Of a stretch of DNA of 64,000 nt, positions 28,982-37,522 are shown piece by piece. The notes under the pieces are model-generated. The model was not told where the DNA came from, did no database searches, and saw only the letters and a program-made list of their open reading frames with translations. Numbering within the stretch: the first letter of the stretch is position 1; each line of letters begins with the position of its first letter. Both the position numbers and the translations under genes were made by a program. Source of the DNA: Gillisella taibaishanensis. GTDB lineage: Bacteria; Pseudomonadota; Alphaproteobacteria; Rhizobiales; Rhizobiaceae. The stretch is taken from positions 248,001 to 312,000 of the forward strand of contig NZ_MKIN01000022.1 in assembly GCF_001938985.1 (NCBI RefSeq). Reading direction: 5' to 3'.

Positions 28982-29851
28982 TCAGCGGCGCGGGCCGCGG
29001 GCGATGCGCTCGATCTCTTCGCGCACCAGTCGTTCGACCAATGTCGGAAGATTGTCGTCCAGCCAGTCCTGCAGCATGGGCCGCAGCATGTCCTGAGCGA
29101 TCTCATCCAACGAGCGCCGCTGCTGGCCATCGACCACGGCGGCAAGCTCTTCGAACGACTTTGCAACTTGGGCGCCTGCCTGCATCGACAGAAGACCGTT
29201 GCGATCACTGTCCTGATGATCCTGGCGCACCTGCTGCTGCTCCTCTTCGCGGCGCTCGATCGTTGCCGGCTGTTCAGCAGGCAAGGATGCCGCGACGCTT
29301 GCCGGCGACATCGGCTCGGACTGCAACAAGGCTTCGATATGGCGCTGGCTGGCGCTCATCGCCTCAGGCTCCGCAATCCGGGCCCTCGCCATGGGCATAT
29401 CGCTGAAACCACCCGCAACGGGAGAGCCAAAAGATGCGATGGCACCGGCATCCCGCTGCTGCGGCTGGCTTTCATGGGCAAATTCAGGAACAGGCGGCTC
29501 ATCGCGTCGCTCGGCCGTCGCGCGCACCCGGGCAGCCAAATCGGCCAGCGACACCGGCTTCTGAACCGACCTGCCGGCATCCTCCATAGGCTGGGAATTG
29601 ATGTGACCACGATCGGCTGCATTGCCCTGATCTGAAACTGGGCCTGGTTGATTGGCTGCAACCGGCAGTTCCATCGGCAAGGCCTCTACTGAAAATGCGT
29701 CGCCGGGAATATCCAGTTCATCGACTTCGTTGTCATAGCCATAGTTGTTGAAGCTGCGGCCGGGGGCTGGCTCGTTGCTTTCAATGATCCGGCGAATGGA
29801 TGCCAGGATTTCTTCCATGGATGGTTCACGCGATACATTCGGCTGCGCCAT
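28982..29851 (-). CDS. popZ: DUF2497 / PopZ-type polar organising protein
   Basis: A 289-residue acidic protein. The N-terminus EPSMEEILASIRRIIESNE (residues 10-28) and the C-terminal helices SLDEIAQDMLRPMLQDWLDDNLPTLVERLVREEIERI are the two conserved PopZ regions; the middle is a long Pro/Gln/Glu-rich linker. PopZ self-assembles at the pole and anchors ParB-bound origins and signalling proteins in Caulobacter and at the growth pole in Agrobacterium. The linker is longer than that of Caulobacter PopZ (177 residues total). It sits between valS and the TolC-family gene. Confidence 0.88.
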   Translation of the reverse strand: MAQPNVSREPSMEEILASIRRIIESNEPAPGRSFNNYGYDNEVDELDIPGDAFSVEALPMELPVAANQPGPVSDQGNAADRGHINSQPMEDAGRSVQKPVSLADLAARVRATAERRDEPPVPEFAHESQPQQRDAGAIASFGSPVAGGFSDMPMARARIAEPEAMSASQRHIEALLQSEPMSPASVAASLPAEQPATIERREEEQQQVRQDHQDSDRNGLLSMQAGAQVAKSFEELAAVVDGQQRRSLDEIAQDMLRPMLQDWLDDNLPTLVERLVREEIERIARGPRR

Positions 29852-30071
29852 TACAATCCCCGTTGGCTTTGAACCCTACCGGCCTGCCCCATATGATTCG
29901 GTTGACCTTAGGATACGCCTTCGCGCGAGGAAATCTCCCTGAAATGCAGAAGCGACTCAATACACAGCTTTATGACCGCAATCGAGAATTGCCGCGGGCC
30001 ACAATGATTGGGTGACCGACCCGAAAAGCCTCAGAGAGAGATTTTGCGCCGAGGCCTCAGGCGAGCAACAG
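29852..30071. other. popZ upstream region
   Basis: A 220-bp gap between popZ and the TolC-family gene stop. The small plus-strand frames here look like chance; no clear feature. Confidence 0.4.
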
Positions 30072-31475
30072 TTACTTGCCGTTAGCGGCCCGCATGCCGA
30101 ACCACTGGTCCTTGACCGCCTCGTAATGCTCTTCCGGCTTGTATTCGGCCACTTTCAAGCCCTGGCTCTGCACGGTCAACGCACCGGTCGAAGCAAGCAG
30201 CGAATAGCTTGCTACAACTTCGTTGCGCTGCGCCGTGACCAGGCTTTCCTCGGCGTCGAGGACGGTCTGCTGCGAATTCAACACGTCGAGCGTGATCTTC
30301 TGGCCGACATTCCGCTCTTCGATCACGCCCTGCAGGGCGAGCTTAGCCGCCGCAACCTGCTTGCGTCCCGATGCGATCGCAGCGGTTGCCGCCTGCATCT
30401 GAGCATAGGCCGTCATCACCTGCTTGCGCACCGACAAGCGGGCATAGTCGACCTTTAATTCCTGAGACCCAACGGTTTCCTTGGCCTTGCGGATCTGCCC
30501 GTATTCCGAACCGCCCTGATAAAGCGGAATTTTCACCTGCGCTGTGATCGAGGCGCCGGAATAGTCGCGGTCGCTGGATTCGCTGGGATTGTCGGTGTTG
30601 TGACGATCGAACGCGCCCTGAATGCTGACACCGGGCAGCAGGCTGCCTTCGGCATATTTCACCTGATACTGCGCCGCCGACACAGCATGCAATGCGGCAA
30701 GCACATTGGGATGCTCGCGAATACCGACCGCCACGGCAGCATCAAGATTGGCCGGCATCGCCTTGCTCGCGCGTACCGGCTGCCGCACGTCCTTCGGCAT
30801 TTCACCGACGACCGCCACGTAGGAAGCCTCGCTTTGCCGCAACTGCGAGATCGCCGAGGCAAGCAGGCTTTCAGCCGCAGCCAGCTGCGCTTCCGCCTGA
30901 GCGACATCCGTCTTGGTGCCCTCGCCGACATCGAGCCGCGCATTGGCAGACTTCAACTGCTCTTTGAGAAAGTTCAGGTTCTGGCGTCGAATGGCCACCA
31001 ATTGCTGGTCTCGAGCCACATCGGCATAGGCCTGAGCCGCGCCAAGCAAAATCTGGATTTCATCCGCTTTCATGCTCTCACGGCTGGAGCGAACGCTGGC
31101 CTCGGAATAACGGACATTGTTCAACGTCTGGAAGCCATCGAAGATCTGCTGGGTCAGCGTTATCTGCACATCTGTCTTGTAATAGTCTTCGGAAAACTTG
31201 TCCGCCGGCCGGGCACCAATCGCACCACCGTTGAAATTTGCCAGCGACGACTGGGTGGCGGACATCGAAATACCGAGCTGCGGCCTGTATCCAGCCTTGG
31301 CGATTGTCACGCTCTCGTCTGTCGCACGCAAGGCGGCGCGCACGGAATTCAAATCCGGATTGTTCTTGTAGGCCTTTTCCATGGCTCCGAAAATCGTTTC
31401 GGCGCGCAGGACACAAGGCTGAAACAGGAGAGGAAGGACAGCTGCGGCTAAGGCCACTTTACGAAGGCTCGACAA
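30072..31475 (-). CDS. tolC: TolC family outer-membrane channel
   Basis: A 467-residue type I secretion/efflux outer-membrane protein. A signal peptide (about residues 1-25, ending LRAET) is followed by the paired alpha-helical barrel repeats: AMEKAYKNNPDLNSVRAAL early in each half, then repeated helices with beta strands such as VQITLTQQIFDG and AQVKIPLYQGG. I set the start at TTG 31475 because GGGAGATG lies just upstream; a TTG at 31496 is also possible. It forms a trimeric tunnel with an inner-membrane partner, which is not encoded here. A PCMT-family gene is upstream. Confidence 0.92.
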   Translation of the reverse strand: MSSLRKVALAAAVLPLLFQPCVLRAETIFGAMEKAYKNNPDLNSVRAALRATDESVTIAKAGYRPQLGISMSATQSSLANFNGGAIGARPADKFSEDYYKTDVQITLTQQIFDGFQTLNNVRYSEASVRSSRESMKADEIQILLGAAQAYADVARDQQLVAIRRQNLNFLKEQLKSANARLDVGEGTKTDVAQAEAQLAAAESLLASAISQLRQSEASYVAVVGEMPKDVRQPVRASKAMPANLDAAVAVGIREHPNVLAALHAVSAAQYQVKYAEGSLLPGVSIQGAFDRHNTDNPSESSDRDYSGASITAQVKIPLYQGGSEYGQIRKAKETVGSQELKVDYARLSVRKQVMTAYAQMQAATAAIASGRKQVAAAKLALQGVIEERNVGQKITLDVLNSQQTVLDAEESLVTAQRNEVVASYSLLASTGALTVQSQGLKVAEYKPEEHYEAVKDQWFGMRAANGK

Positions 31476-31871
31476 GGATACATCTCCCAAATTCAATTAA
31501 GCCAAGACCCCTTCCATCATGAAGGAGCCGGCCCCGCAGGACCGCCTGATTTGCATTGACTGTCCCACCGCATCGCGATTCTGACAATCTTGTCCCATTC
31601 CCCTCGGAACAATTCCAACTACGCGCCATGGCTGTGAACATTGCAGCGGATTCGCGAAGGCTCTGTGACATCGGCCATTGTAGAGCGCTAGATTGCGTGA
31701 AGCTGACCAGAAATCACCCAGGGGAAATTCCGGGGGCAAACAGGAATTCTGTTGGGGAATTCCTTGTTATGGTGGCGGCAAAGGTCGCTAGAGCAACAGT
31801 TACGCTACGCATTTAATGCTCGAGCAACGGCACAACCAAAGCGAGCTGTCTGGCGTCGACGCCTATAACGA
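31476..31871. other. Gap upstream of the TolC-family gene
   Basis: About 395 bp. It includes a cluster of AATTCC/GAATTC words at 31725-31765 but no recognisable gene. The tolC promoter must lie here. Confidence 0.45.
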
Positions 31872-31910
31872 AAAAAAGACCGGATCGGCGCCGCGGCCGA
31901 TCCGGTCTTC
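31872..31910 (-). terminator. Terminator after the second PCMT gene
   Basis: GACCGGATCGGC/GCCGATCCGGTC twelve-pair stem with TTTTTTT on the minus strand, 55 bases beyond the PCMT-family stop. Confidence 0.9.
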
Positions 31911-31966
31911 AACAGTTAAAAAATATTTCACGCGAGCGGTGATACAGACGAAGCTCGTCTAAAGCC

Positions 31967-32620
31967 TCAGAAAACGAATTCACGCGCCTTTTCGAAGCCG
32001 GGAAGCAGCTTGATCGAGGCGTTGAAGACAGAGCTGGTCGACACCGAGCCGGTGGCCTTGACGAAGACATGAGCTCGGGCCGAGTGACCGCGACCGACGA
32101 CGGCGATCACGCGTCCACCTTCGTGAAGCTGATCGAACAGCGCTTCCGGCACATTTTCGACGGCGCCGCTGAAGAAGATCAGGTTATAGGGCGCATCCTT
32201 GGCATGGCCAGCTTCGAGCGGCCCGTGCATGACCTTCACATTCGCTGCACCAACCTTGGCGAGATTGGCTTGCGCCGTCGCAGCGAGTTGTTCGTCGCTT
32301 TCAACCGCAACCACAGAACCGGCAAGGCGAGCAAGCAGTGCCGACACATAGCCGGTGCCTGCACCGATCTCCAGAACGACATCTTCCCGACCGATCTCCG
32401 CCAGCTGCAACAGCTTGGCGAGCGGCGACGGATCCATCAGATAACGGCCAGGGGCGACCTGCAAATCCTCATCGATATAGGCAAGCGCCTTCATGCTGTC
32501 CGGCACAAAGGTTTCGCGCGGCACGGACAGAAATGCCGAAAGCACGGAATGGGAAGTTACATCCGTCGTGCGAATCTGGCCATCCACCATTTTCGCTCGC
32601 GCTGCTTCAAAGTCGATCAT
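31967..32620 (-). CDS. PCMT-family protein, paralog 2
   Basis: A 217-residue SAM methyltransferase of the protein-L-isoaspartate methyltransferase family. SAM motif I is LEIGAGTGYVSALLARL near residues 97-113, and the N-terminal MIDFEAARAKMVDGQIR is typical of the rhizobial PCMT near tolC. The substrate motif GQTISQP is replaced by GRYLMDP (residues 58-64). I start at ATG 32620; an in-frame ATG at 32632 is the alternative. It differs from paralog 1 in most positions, so it is an old duplicate. Its target is uncertain. Confidence 0.85.
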   Translation of the reverse strand: MIDFEAARAKMVDGQIRTTDVTSHSVLSAFLSVPRETFVPDSMKALAYIDEDLQVAPGRYLMDPSPLAKLLQLAEIGREDVVLEIGAGTGYVSALLARLAGSVVAVESDEQLAATAQANLAKVGAANVKVMHGPLEAGHAKDAPYNLIFFSGAVENVPEALFDQLHEGGRVIAVVGRGHSARAHVFVKATGSVSTSSVFNASIKLLPGFEKAREFVF

Positions 32621-33139
32621 ATCGTTGCCCATCTCACACCGGGTTCAGGTCCGCCGCCGTTATGCGGCACACCATCGAACTGCCATTACGGGCGCGCCAT
32701 CTGCAAAAAGATCGCACGTCTCCTCAGCGTGTTTAATCGGCGGCAACGCGGCTTTCAAGCCATGTCCAGCCTGGAGCGCCTAAAATCTCTGCCTGACAAG
32801 CACCAGTTCCGCCACGTCGGGTAGGGCAAAAGCGACAGTTGGTTAATGGAACGCCGCAACGCAGCATCGTTTCTTCGCAGAATAAACCCAATATTGGTCA
32901 CATCACCCACAACCAAATCAATGTATTTTTGAGGAAATCTGCCCTAGGACAAAGGAAATTAGAATCGGCTGTCGCGGAAACAACGCGTTTACAGTTCTTG
33001 CACAAAACGCTCGATAGCGATAAATCGAAAAAACAACCAAAAGACGCGAAAAACCGGCGTTAATACTGAAACGGACCTTTGGCTTAAAGGTTTGTCTGAG
33101 CTAACCAAGACCATCAATTAAAGTTGCAACGGCGACCAG
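32621..33139. other. AT-rich gap
   Basis: About 520 bp. A 74-codon plus-strand frame (32839-33063) is Lys/Gln-rich but has no convincing ribosome site. I take this as non-coding, with the PCMT promoter at the low end and the promoter of the 108-residue gene at the high end. Confidence 0.45.
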
Positions 33140-33466
33140 ATGATAAAACCAAAAGACATTATCGGCAGTTCGGTGAAGGATTTGGCTATCCGCGCCGATA
33201 CATTGCAGATCACATTTTCGAATCATTATAAATTGACTGCATCACTGGCCGCTGTGTCCGGCGAGGAGCTGAAAGAAAGATACCGCGATGATATCGTTCT
33301 CGCCGTCAATGATTCCGGTGAAGGCATCCTCATTCGCTTCCTGCGTCGCTGGCCGCTGCTGATCGGCGTTCCCGAAGAACCCAATGCAGGCCCGGCAATC
33401 ATGACATTGCGCCAAGGCGCGCAGGTCCTCACCTGGCATTTCGACCGCCAGGATGCCGGATTTTAA
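33140..33466 (+). CDS. Hypothetical protein (108 aa)
   Basis: A small cytoplasmic protein that I do not recognise. It has no signal or membrane segment. The middle is beta-rich (LQITFSNHYKLTASLAAVS) and the C-terminus reads GPAIMTLRQGAQVLTWHFDRQDAGF, rich in hydrophobics and aromatics. The start ATG has a weak upstream GGCGAC, so the gene is plausible but not secure. Confidence 0.45.
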   Translation: MIKPKDIIGSSVKDLAIRADTLQITFSNHYKLTASLAAVSGEELKERYRDDIVLAVNDSGEGILIRFLRRWPLLIGVPEEPNAGPAIMTLRQGAQVLTWHFDRQDAGF

Positions 33467-33495
33467 CTGCTAACCATCTGCTAGATAAGACGCCG

Positions 33496-33744
33496 TCAGC
33501 CAAACAACCGGCGCAGGAACGGAAAAAGCGATGGAGGCTCCTTGCCAATCGCACCATAGCCCGTCCGAGTAAGCGAAAAAAAAGTTTCCCCGCCCCTCTC
33601 CCTGCTTGTCATGTAAAGCATCGTCAAAGCCTGCAGGATCGCCGGCGTCATGCCTGACGACCAAGGCAAATCCCCCGCATGAACATCCCGTTCACCCGCA
33701 TCATAAAGCGTCTGCAAGACGTATTGAAGGTCATTATGAGACAT
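33496..33744 (-). CDS. Hypothetical protein (82 aa)
   Basis: A small protein not recognised by me. Its N-terminus (MSHNDLQYVLQTLYDAGERDVHAGDLPW) and middle helix PAILQALTMLYMTSR look like folded coding sequence with ordinary codon use. It is convergent with the 108-residue gene. No signal peptide or known motif. Coding status is moderate. Confidence 0.45.
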   Translation of the reverse strand: MSHNDLQYVLQTLYDAGERDVHAGDLPWSSGMTPAILQALTMLYMTSRERGGETFFSLTRTGYGAIGKEPPSLFPFLRRLFG

Positions 33745-34087
33745 TGCTTATTCTGACATGGCAGGAAGGCGTTGAATAGAGTGATCTATGGATCGGTTAA
33801 ATATAAACAATTGGCACTTTCAGACAGTCAGCCTGTCCACGTCATGAAGGCAGAAACTTTCCTAAGCGCAAACGACCTTGCCCGCGATACGGATCGTACT
33901 GTTACACCTTTTCCACAAGCGTTGCATGGGGCGGCATTGAGCTCGCTAACGCTTTTTGCGCGGTCGACAGTTGCAAGCCATCGCCTCCATCGGAAATAAG
34001 GAAAAGAGAGGACGTGTCGATCCACCGGCTTAATGTCGTGGTGCGAGGAAGCGCAATGCGTGTCGTGGCCGGTTAAGGAGCAAAACA
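33745..34087. other. Gap before the nucleotidyltransferase
   Basis: About 340 bp with short overlapping frames on both strands (33772-33999 plus, 33828-34088 minus), neither convincing. It holds the promoter for the nucleotidyltransferase pair. Confidence 0.45.
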
Positions 34088-35068
34088 ATGGACACCATCA
34101 TGCGCATCAAGTTCGGTAGCCATCTCTACGGCACCTCCACACCGGCGTCAGATATCGACTACAAAAGCATATTCATACCCCCGGCCCGGGAGATTGTGCT
34201 GCAGGACATTCGAGAGGTGATAACCAATCAACGCCCTAAACAAGTCGGGGAGAGAAATGTTGCCGGCGATATTGATGAGGAAGCGTTCAGCCTCCAGAAG
34301 TTCCTGAAGCTCGCGTCCGAAGGCCAGACCGTCGCGATGGATCTTCTTTTTGCGCCAGATTGGGCTCACATCATCCCGCCAGATCCTCTTTGGGCCGATA
34401 TTGCGGCCAACCGATCTCGACTGCTCACTCGGAAGTCGGCCTCGTTCGTGGGCTATGTCAAAGCTCAGGCGAACAAATACGGCATCCGCGGTTCGCGTGT
34501 TGCGTCTTCGCGGGCAGCGCTCTCATTGCTTACGAGGGCTATGGAGACAAGCGGTGCAGGCGCCAAGCTTGATCTGCATGCTCAAGAGATCCACAAGCTG
34601 GTAGCCTCTTATGATCATATGGCCATTCTCCAGGACAGAACGCCTAACGGCCAGGATATCGAGTTGTGGGAGGTATGTGATCGAAAGATGCCGCTGACCG
34701 CGACGATCAAGAATGCGCATGACATCATGCAGCGGTTGGTCGGCGAATACGGCAAGCGGGCTCTTATGGCCGAAAGTAACCAAGGTGTCGACTGGAAGGC
34801 GCTTTCCCACGCCGTTCGCATTGGACACCAGGCGGTCGAGCTTCTGAAAACCGGACAAATCACCTTTCCATTACCTGATGCAAAGCATGTGCTTGATATC
34901 AAGCTGGGCCGGTTGTCCTATAAAGATGTCGCTGACGAGATAGAAGGACTTCTGGAAACCGTCAATGCGGTCGCCGAGTGCTCCACTCTTCCAGAACAAC
35001 CCGATTATGACTGGATCAACAGCTTCGTCTATGAGGCCTATCGGACAGAGGTGGTGAAAAATGGATGA
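34088..35068 (+). CDS. RlaP-like predicted nucleotidyltransferase
   Basis: A 326-residue protein of the polymerase-beta-type nucleotidyltransferase superfamily. The N-terminus has the signature G10-S11, G15-T16 and S21-D22-x-D24 of the active site, in the context [19 protein letters not shown]. Such proteins add nucleotides to RNA or other targets; the RlaP group is linked to RNA repair in some genomes. The rest (about residues 60-326) is helical and unrecognised by me. A strong AAGGAG eight bases upstream sets the start. Its 3' end overlaps the next gene by eight bases, so the two are translationally coupled. The partner is an HD hydrolase of the SpoT type. Function unknown. Confidence 0.7.
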   Translation: MDTIMRIKFGSHLYGTSTPASDIDYKSIFIPPAREIVLQDIREVITNQRPKQVGERNVAGDIDEEAFSLQKFLKLASEGQTVAMDLLFAPDWAHIIPPDPLWADIAANRSRLLTRKSASFVGYVKAQANKYGIRGSRVASSRAALSLLTRAMETSGAGAKLDLHAQEIHKLVASYDHMAILQDRTPNGQDIELWEVCDRKMPLTATIKNAHDIMQRLVGEYGKRALMAESNQGVDWKALSHAVRIGHQAVELLKTGQITFPLPDAKHVLDIKLGRLSYKDVADEIEGLLETVNAVAECSTLPEQPDYDWINSFVYEAYRTEVVKNG

Positions 35069-35594
35069 TCTTTTCAAGAAGAAGAGCGTGCAGCGCGCCA
35101 TAGCCTTCGCATCGGACGCCCACGCCAGCCAGGTCAGGAAATACACCGGCGAGCCATACGTCAATCACCCGATCGCGGTCGCACGGATCGTTGCGACCGT
35201 CGAACATACCGAAGAGATGATCATTGCGGCCATCCTCCACGACGTCGTCGAGGACACAGACGCCACGCTTGACGACATCAAGAAAACCTTCGGCCAAAAG
35301 GTGGCGACCTTGGTGGCCTGGCTCACGGATGTCTCGACGCCTTATCACGGCAATCGCGAGATCCGAAAGCGATTGGATCGAAAGCACCTTGCCATGGCCC
35401 CACCAGAGGTCCAGACGATCAAGATGGCCGACATGATCGACAACACAATCTCCATCAAGACACATGATCCCGGCTTCTGGAACGGCACCTATAAGAAGGA
35501 AAAGCTCCTGTTGCTCGAGGAGCTGACCGATGGCGATCAGCAGCTGCGGGACATCGCCTATAAGCAGGTCCTGGAGCGTACTGATGCAGGATGA
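35061..35594 (+). CDS. MESH1/SpoT-type HD hydrolase
   Basis: A 177-residue stand-alone HD-domain protein of the small alarmone hydrolase type. Metal-binding residues match the family: H36 (YVNHP), H60-D61 (ILHDVVEDT), and D124 (KMADMIDN). The family cleaves the 3' pyrophosphate of (p)ppGpp in SpoT, but MESH1-like enzymes also take NADPH or other nucleotides. There is no synthetase or TGS domain, so this cannot be a full RSH protein. It overlaps the nucleotidyltransferase by eight bases. The pair is separate from the main RSH gene, which is not in this window. Confidence 0.75.
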   Translation: MDDLFKKKSVQRAIAFASDAHASQVRKYTGEPYVNHPIAVARIVATVEHTEEMIIAAILHDVVEDTDATLDDIKKTFGQKVATLVAWLTDVSTPYHGNREIRKRLDRKHLAMAPPEVQTIKMADMIDNTISIKTHDPGFWNGTYKKEKLLLLEELTDGDQQLRDIAYKQVLERTDAG

Positions 35595-35731
35595 AGGCAA
35601 GGGCAGCTGCCAGGCCGAAATTCCAGACGCGACCGGCGAGCTGCCATTTTAATGCCCGCCCCTTTCCTTCTGAAATCATTGCATTAGTTACCACCACATA
35701 GCGCAATTCTGCGTCTTCAAGGAGTGGGGCT

Positions 35732-35899
35732 TTGGGTACTTCAATTCTCATCAGCATCCTGATCACCTTCCTGGTGATCGTGCTGGTTCTTTACCTCATC
35801 GGCATGTTGCCACTCGATGCGCGGGCAAAACAGATCGCCCGCATCATCGTCATTATCATCGGTATTGTTTCACTGCTGAAGTATATTGCAGTGTTCTAA
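35732..35899 (+). CDS. Small membrane protein (55 aa), Thivi_2564-like
   Basis: A 55-residue protein below common length cut-offs. The TTG start lies seven bases after AAGGAG at 35719-35724. The chain has two hydrophobic helices (residues 4-24, ILISILITFLVIVLVLYLIG, and about 38-53, IIVIIIGIVSLLKYI) joined by a short polar loop with DARAKQIA. It resembles the Thivi_2564 family of tiny membrane proteins, function unknown. A strong hairpin follows the stop. Confidence 0.72.
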   Translation: MGTSILISILITFLVIVLVLYLIGMLPLDARAKQIARIIVIIIGIVSLLKYIAVF

Positions 35900-35907
35900 G
35901 GTAACGA

Positions 35908-35937
35908 CACCCCGACAGGATACCGCTGTCGGGGTTC
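35908..35937 (+). terminator. Hairpin after the small membrane protein
   Basis: ACCCCGACAG/CTGTCGGGGT ten-pair stem with no U-run, ten bases past the stop; a Rho-independent role is uncertain. Confidence 0.5.
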
Positions 35938-36189
35938 CAGGCTGAAACACCCCATCGAGCCGCCCGGCGCAGCGCCACAGTCGGCGCTTCCCGGCCACAT
36001 GCGGACCAATATCCCTAGCCAGCCCCATCAGAAGGCACCGCAACGGCAGCGAGGTCCGCGACATTTATCAACAGCACGAGCGGCATGCGATCGTTGGGAC
36101 TAGCTCATCTGTACACGTTGACAGCTAGCATTCATTCACGCTGAACTCCTGGTCTTATTTCGACACATGTTCAACGGATTGAAGAGAAA

Positions 36190-36600
36190 ATGAAAATTGT
36201 GATCCTGGCGACGTCGATGCTCTTGGCTGTTACGGCACATGCACAAGCGGCATCCTGCGAGAATAATTTCCAAGTCACCGGTGTTCCCATGGTCACGGCA
36301 CTCAGTTATCGTTCGTGGCAGGAATACCCGAAAGCCAAGGCATCTGTCGTCTTGAAGCAGCTGGCGCAGGCCGTGGCGGCAGAAGGTTTTTCCGGTATAA
36401 AAATCAACAACGATCTGTCGTCAATTGATGCCTTTCAGGAGACGAGCGGCAGTGGCCGGATCCAGACTCTGCGCGTTGTCGCCCGTCAGAAAGGCGCAGC
36501 TGTCAGGGTCGACGCAGTGTTTGATATCCAGGCCGGTCAGCTTACCAGCAAGGACGCGGTGCGCTCGAGCATTTGCAAAATTATTGATTCAGGCCGCTGA
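36190..36600 (+). CDS. Secreted hypothetical protein (136 aa)
   Basis: A signal peptide (MKIVILATSMLLAVTAHAQA, cut near residue 20) and a mature part starting ASCENNFQVTG. Two cysteines (about residues 22 and 130) could form a disulfide. No known domain recognised. The ribosome site is weak (GAAGAG). It is probably periplasmic. It may be related in role to the next secreted gene. Confidence 0.6.
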   Translation: MKIVILATSMLLAVTAHAQAASCENNFQVTGVPMVTALSYRSWQEYPKAKASVVLKQLAQAVAAEGFSGIKINNDLSSIDAFQETSGSGRIQTLRVVARQKGAAVRVDAVFDIQAGQLTSKDAVRSSICKIIDSGR

Positions 36601-36703
36601 CGATTGGGGCCATTCGGCTCGCTGTCTTGCTCATGCCGGCTCTTCCTCTTCAGGCGTGGGAGCCTTCTATAGAACATGATCATTGGCCTGTGAGAAAGCC
36701 GCT

Positions 36704-37078
36704 ATGAAAGCCATGCTCTTTGCCGTTGTTACCTTAAGCAGTCTCGTCGGCCACAACGCTTTGTCTACCGAAGCCGGCAGCCAGCCGACCGATCCGGTCT
36801 GGCGCGCCTATACGCGACAGATCAACCTTCTCTGTCCAGAAAAGCACCTTGACCACCTGACACCGGCTGATCTGCGCGACGCGCTCGACGGCTATAAAGA
36901 GCGGCAGACAGCAAGCGATCAAGAACAAATGCTGAAAGCTGAAACCAGTTCCTGCAAAGGCGTCACGGCAGGTGCCAGTTGCGACAATGTCGGCGACATC
37001 AAATTCGCAAGTCACCGAGGCAAACTTACCCCTCTGGCTCGCGATATCTGCGCTCATGTAAACAAGCTGCCGCAATAG
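36704..37078 (+). CDS. Secreted hypothetical protein (124 aa)
   Basis: An N-terminal signal (MKAMLFAVVTLSSLVGHNALS) then a 100-residue cysteine-containing domain (four Cys in the mature part) with no recognised family. I start at ATG 36704; a TTG at 36683 would add seven residues. It follows the other secreted protein by about 100 bp on the same strand. Confidence 0.55.
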   Translation: MKAMLFAVVTLSSLVGHNALSTEAGSQPTDPVWRAYTRQINLLCPEKHLDHLTPADLRDALDGYKERQTASDQEQMLKAETSSCKGVTAGASCDNVGDIKFASHRGKLTPLARDICAHVNKLPQ

Positions 37079-37522
37079 AGCCTATCGATACCTGTTAGAC
37101 AATTTTCTGAAATGGATCTCGGCCAGTTCATAGCCGCACCGAGCGTATAGCCAGGACACATCACTGGTGGCGATTGCCGCCATCCCCGATGCGACACAGC
37201 CGATGGATTTGTCCAAGCCTCAGGCATTCATCGGCCAGTGCCATCTTGAACCGGCATGATGCCGACAGTTACAATTCATCGCAACCTTTTCTGACACTTT
37301 TAAGAAGCACGGCAGGCCGGCCGCCCTCGGCGTTTTAATCCAAACGTGTTTTTTTAACAAATTCGTTACGGCTAATATTATATGTCATGAAGGCAGAAAA
37401 GCCTGCAAAGTCGACAAGATATACAGATTCCCGGAAATCAAACTTGTGGCCTGCAGTTTGTCTACCTTCGACCGTTTCGCAGTCGAGGTCCGTCATCCTA
37501 GCTTGGCCAAAGGACCATCTCT
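37079..37522. other. Gap before the chemoreceptor gene
   Basis: About 440 bp of AT-richer DNA upstream of the chemoreceptor gene. It contains no frame of note. The chemoreceptor promoter should lie near 37340-37460, an AT-rich part. Confidence 0.45.

Noticed and set aside
32839-33063. 74-codon Lys/Gln-rich plus-strand frame
   Set aside because: AT-rich non-coding DNA, no clear start signal; kept only as a remark in the gap entry.
35455-35766. 103-codon minus-strand frame with a hydrophobic stretch
   Set aside because: It overlaps the HD gene and the small membrane gene on the other strand, and lacks a ribosome site.
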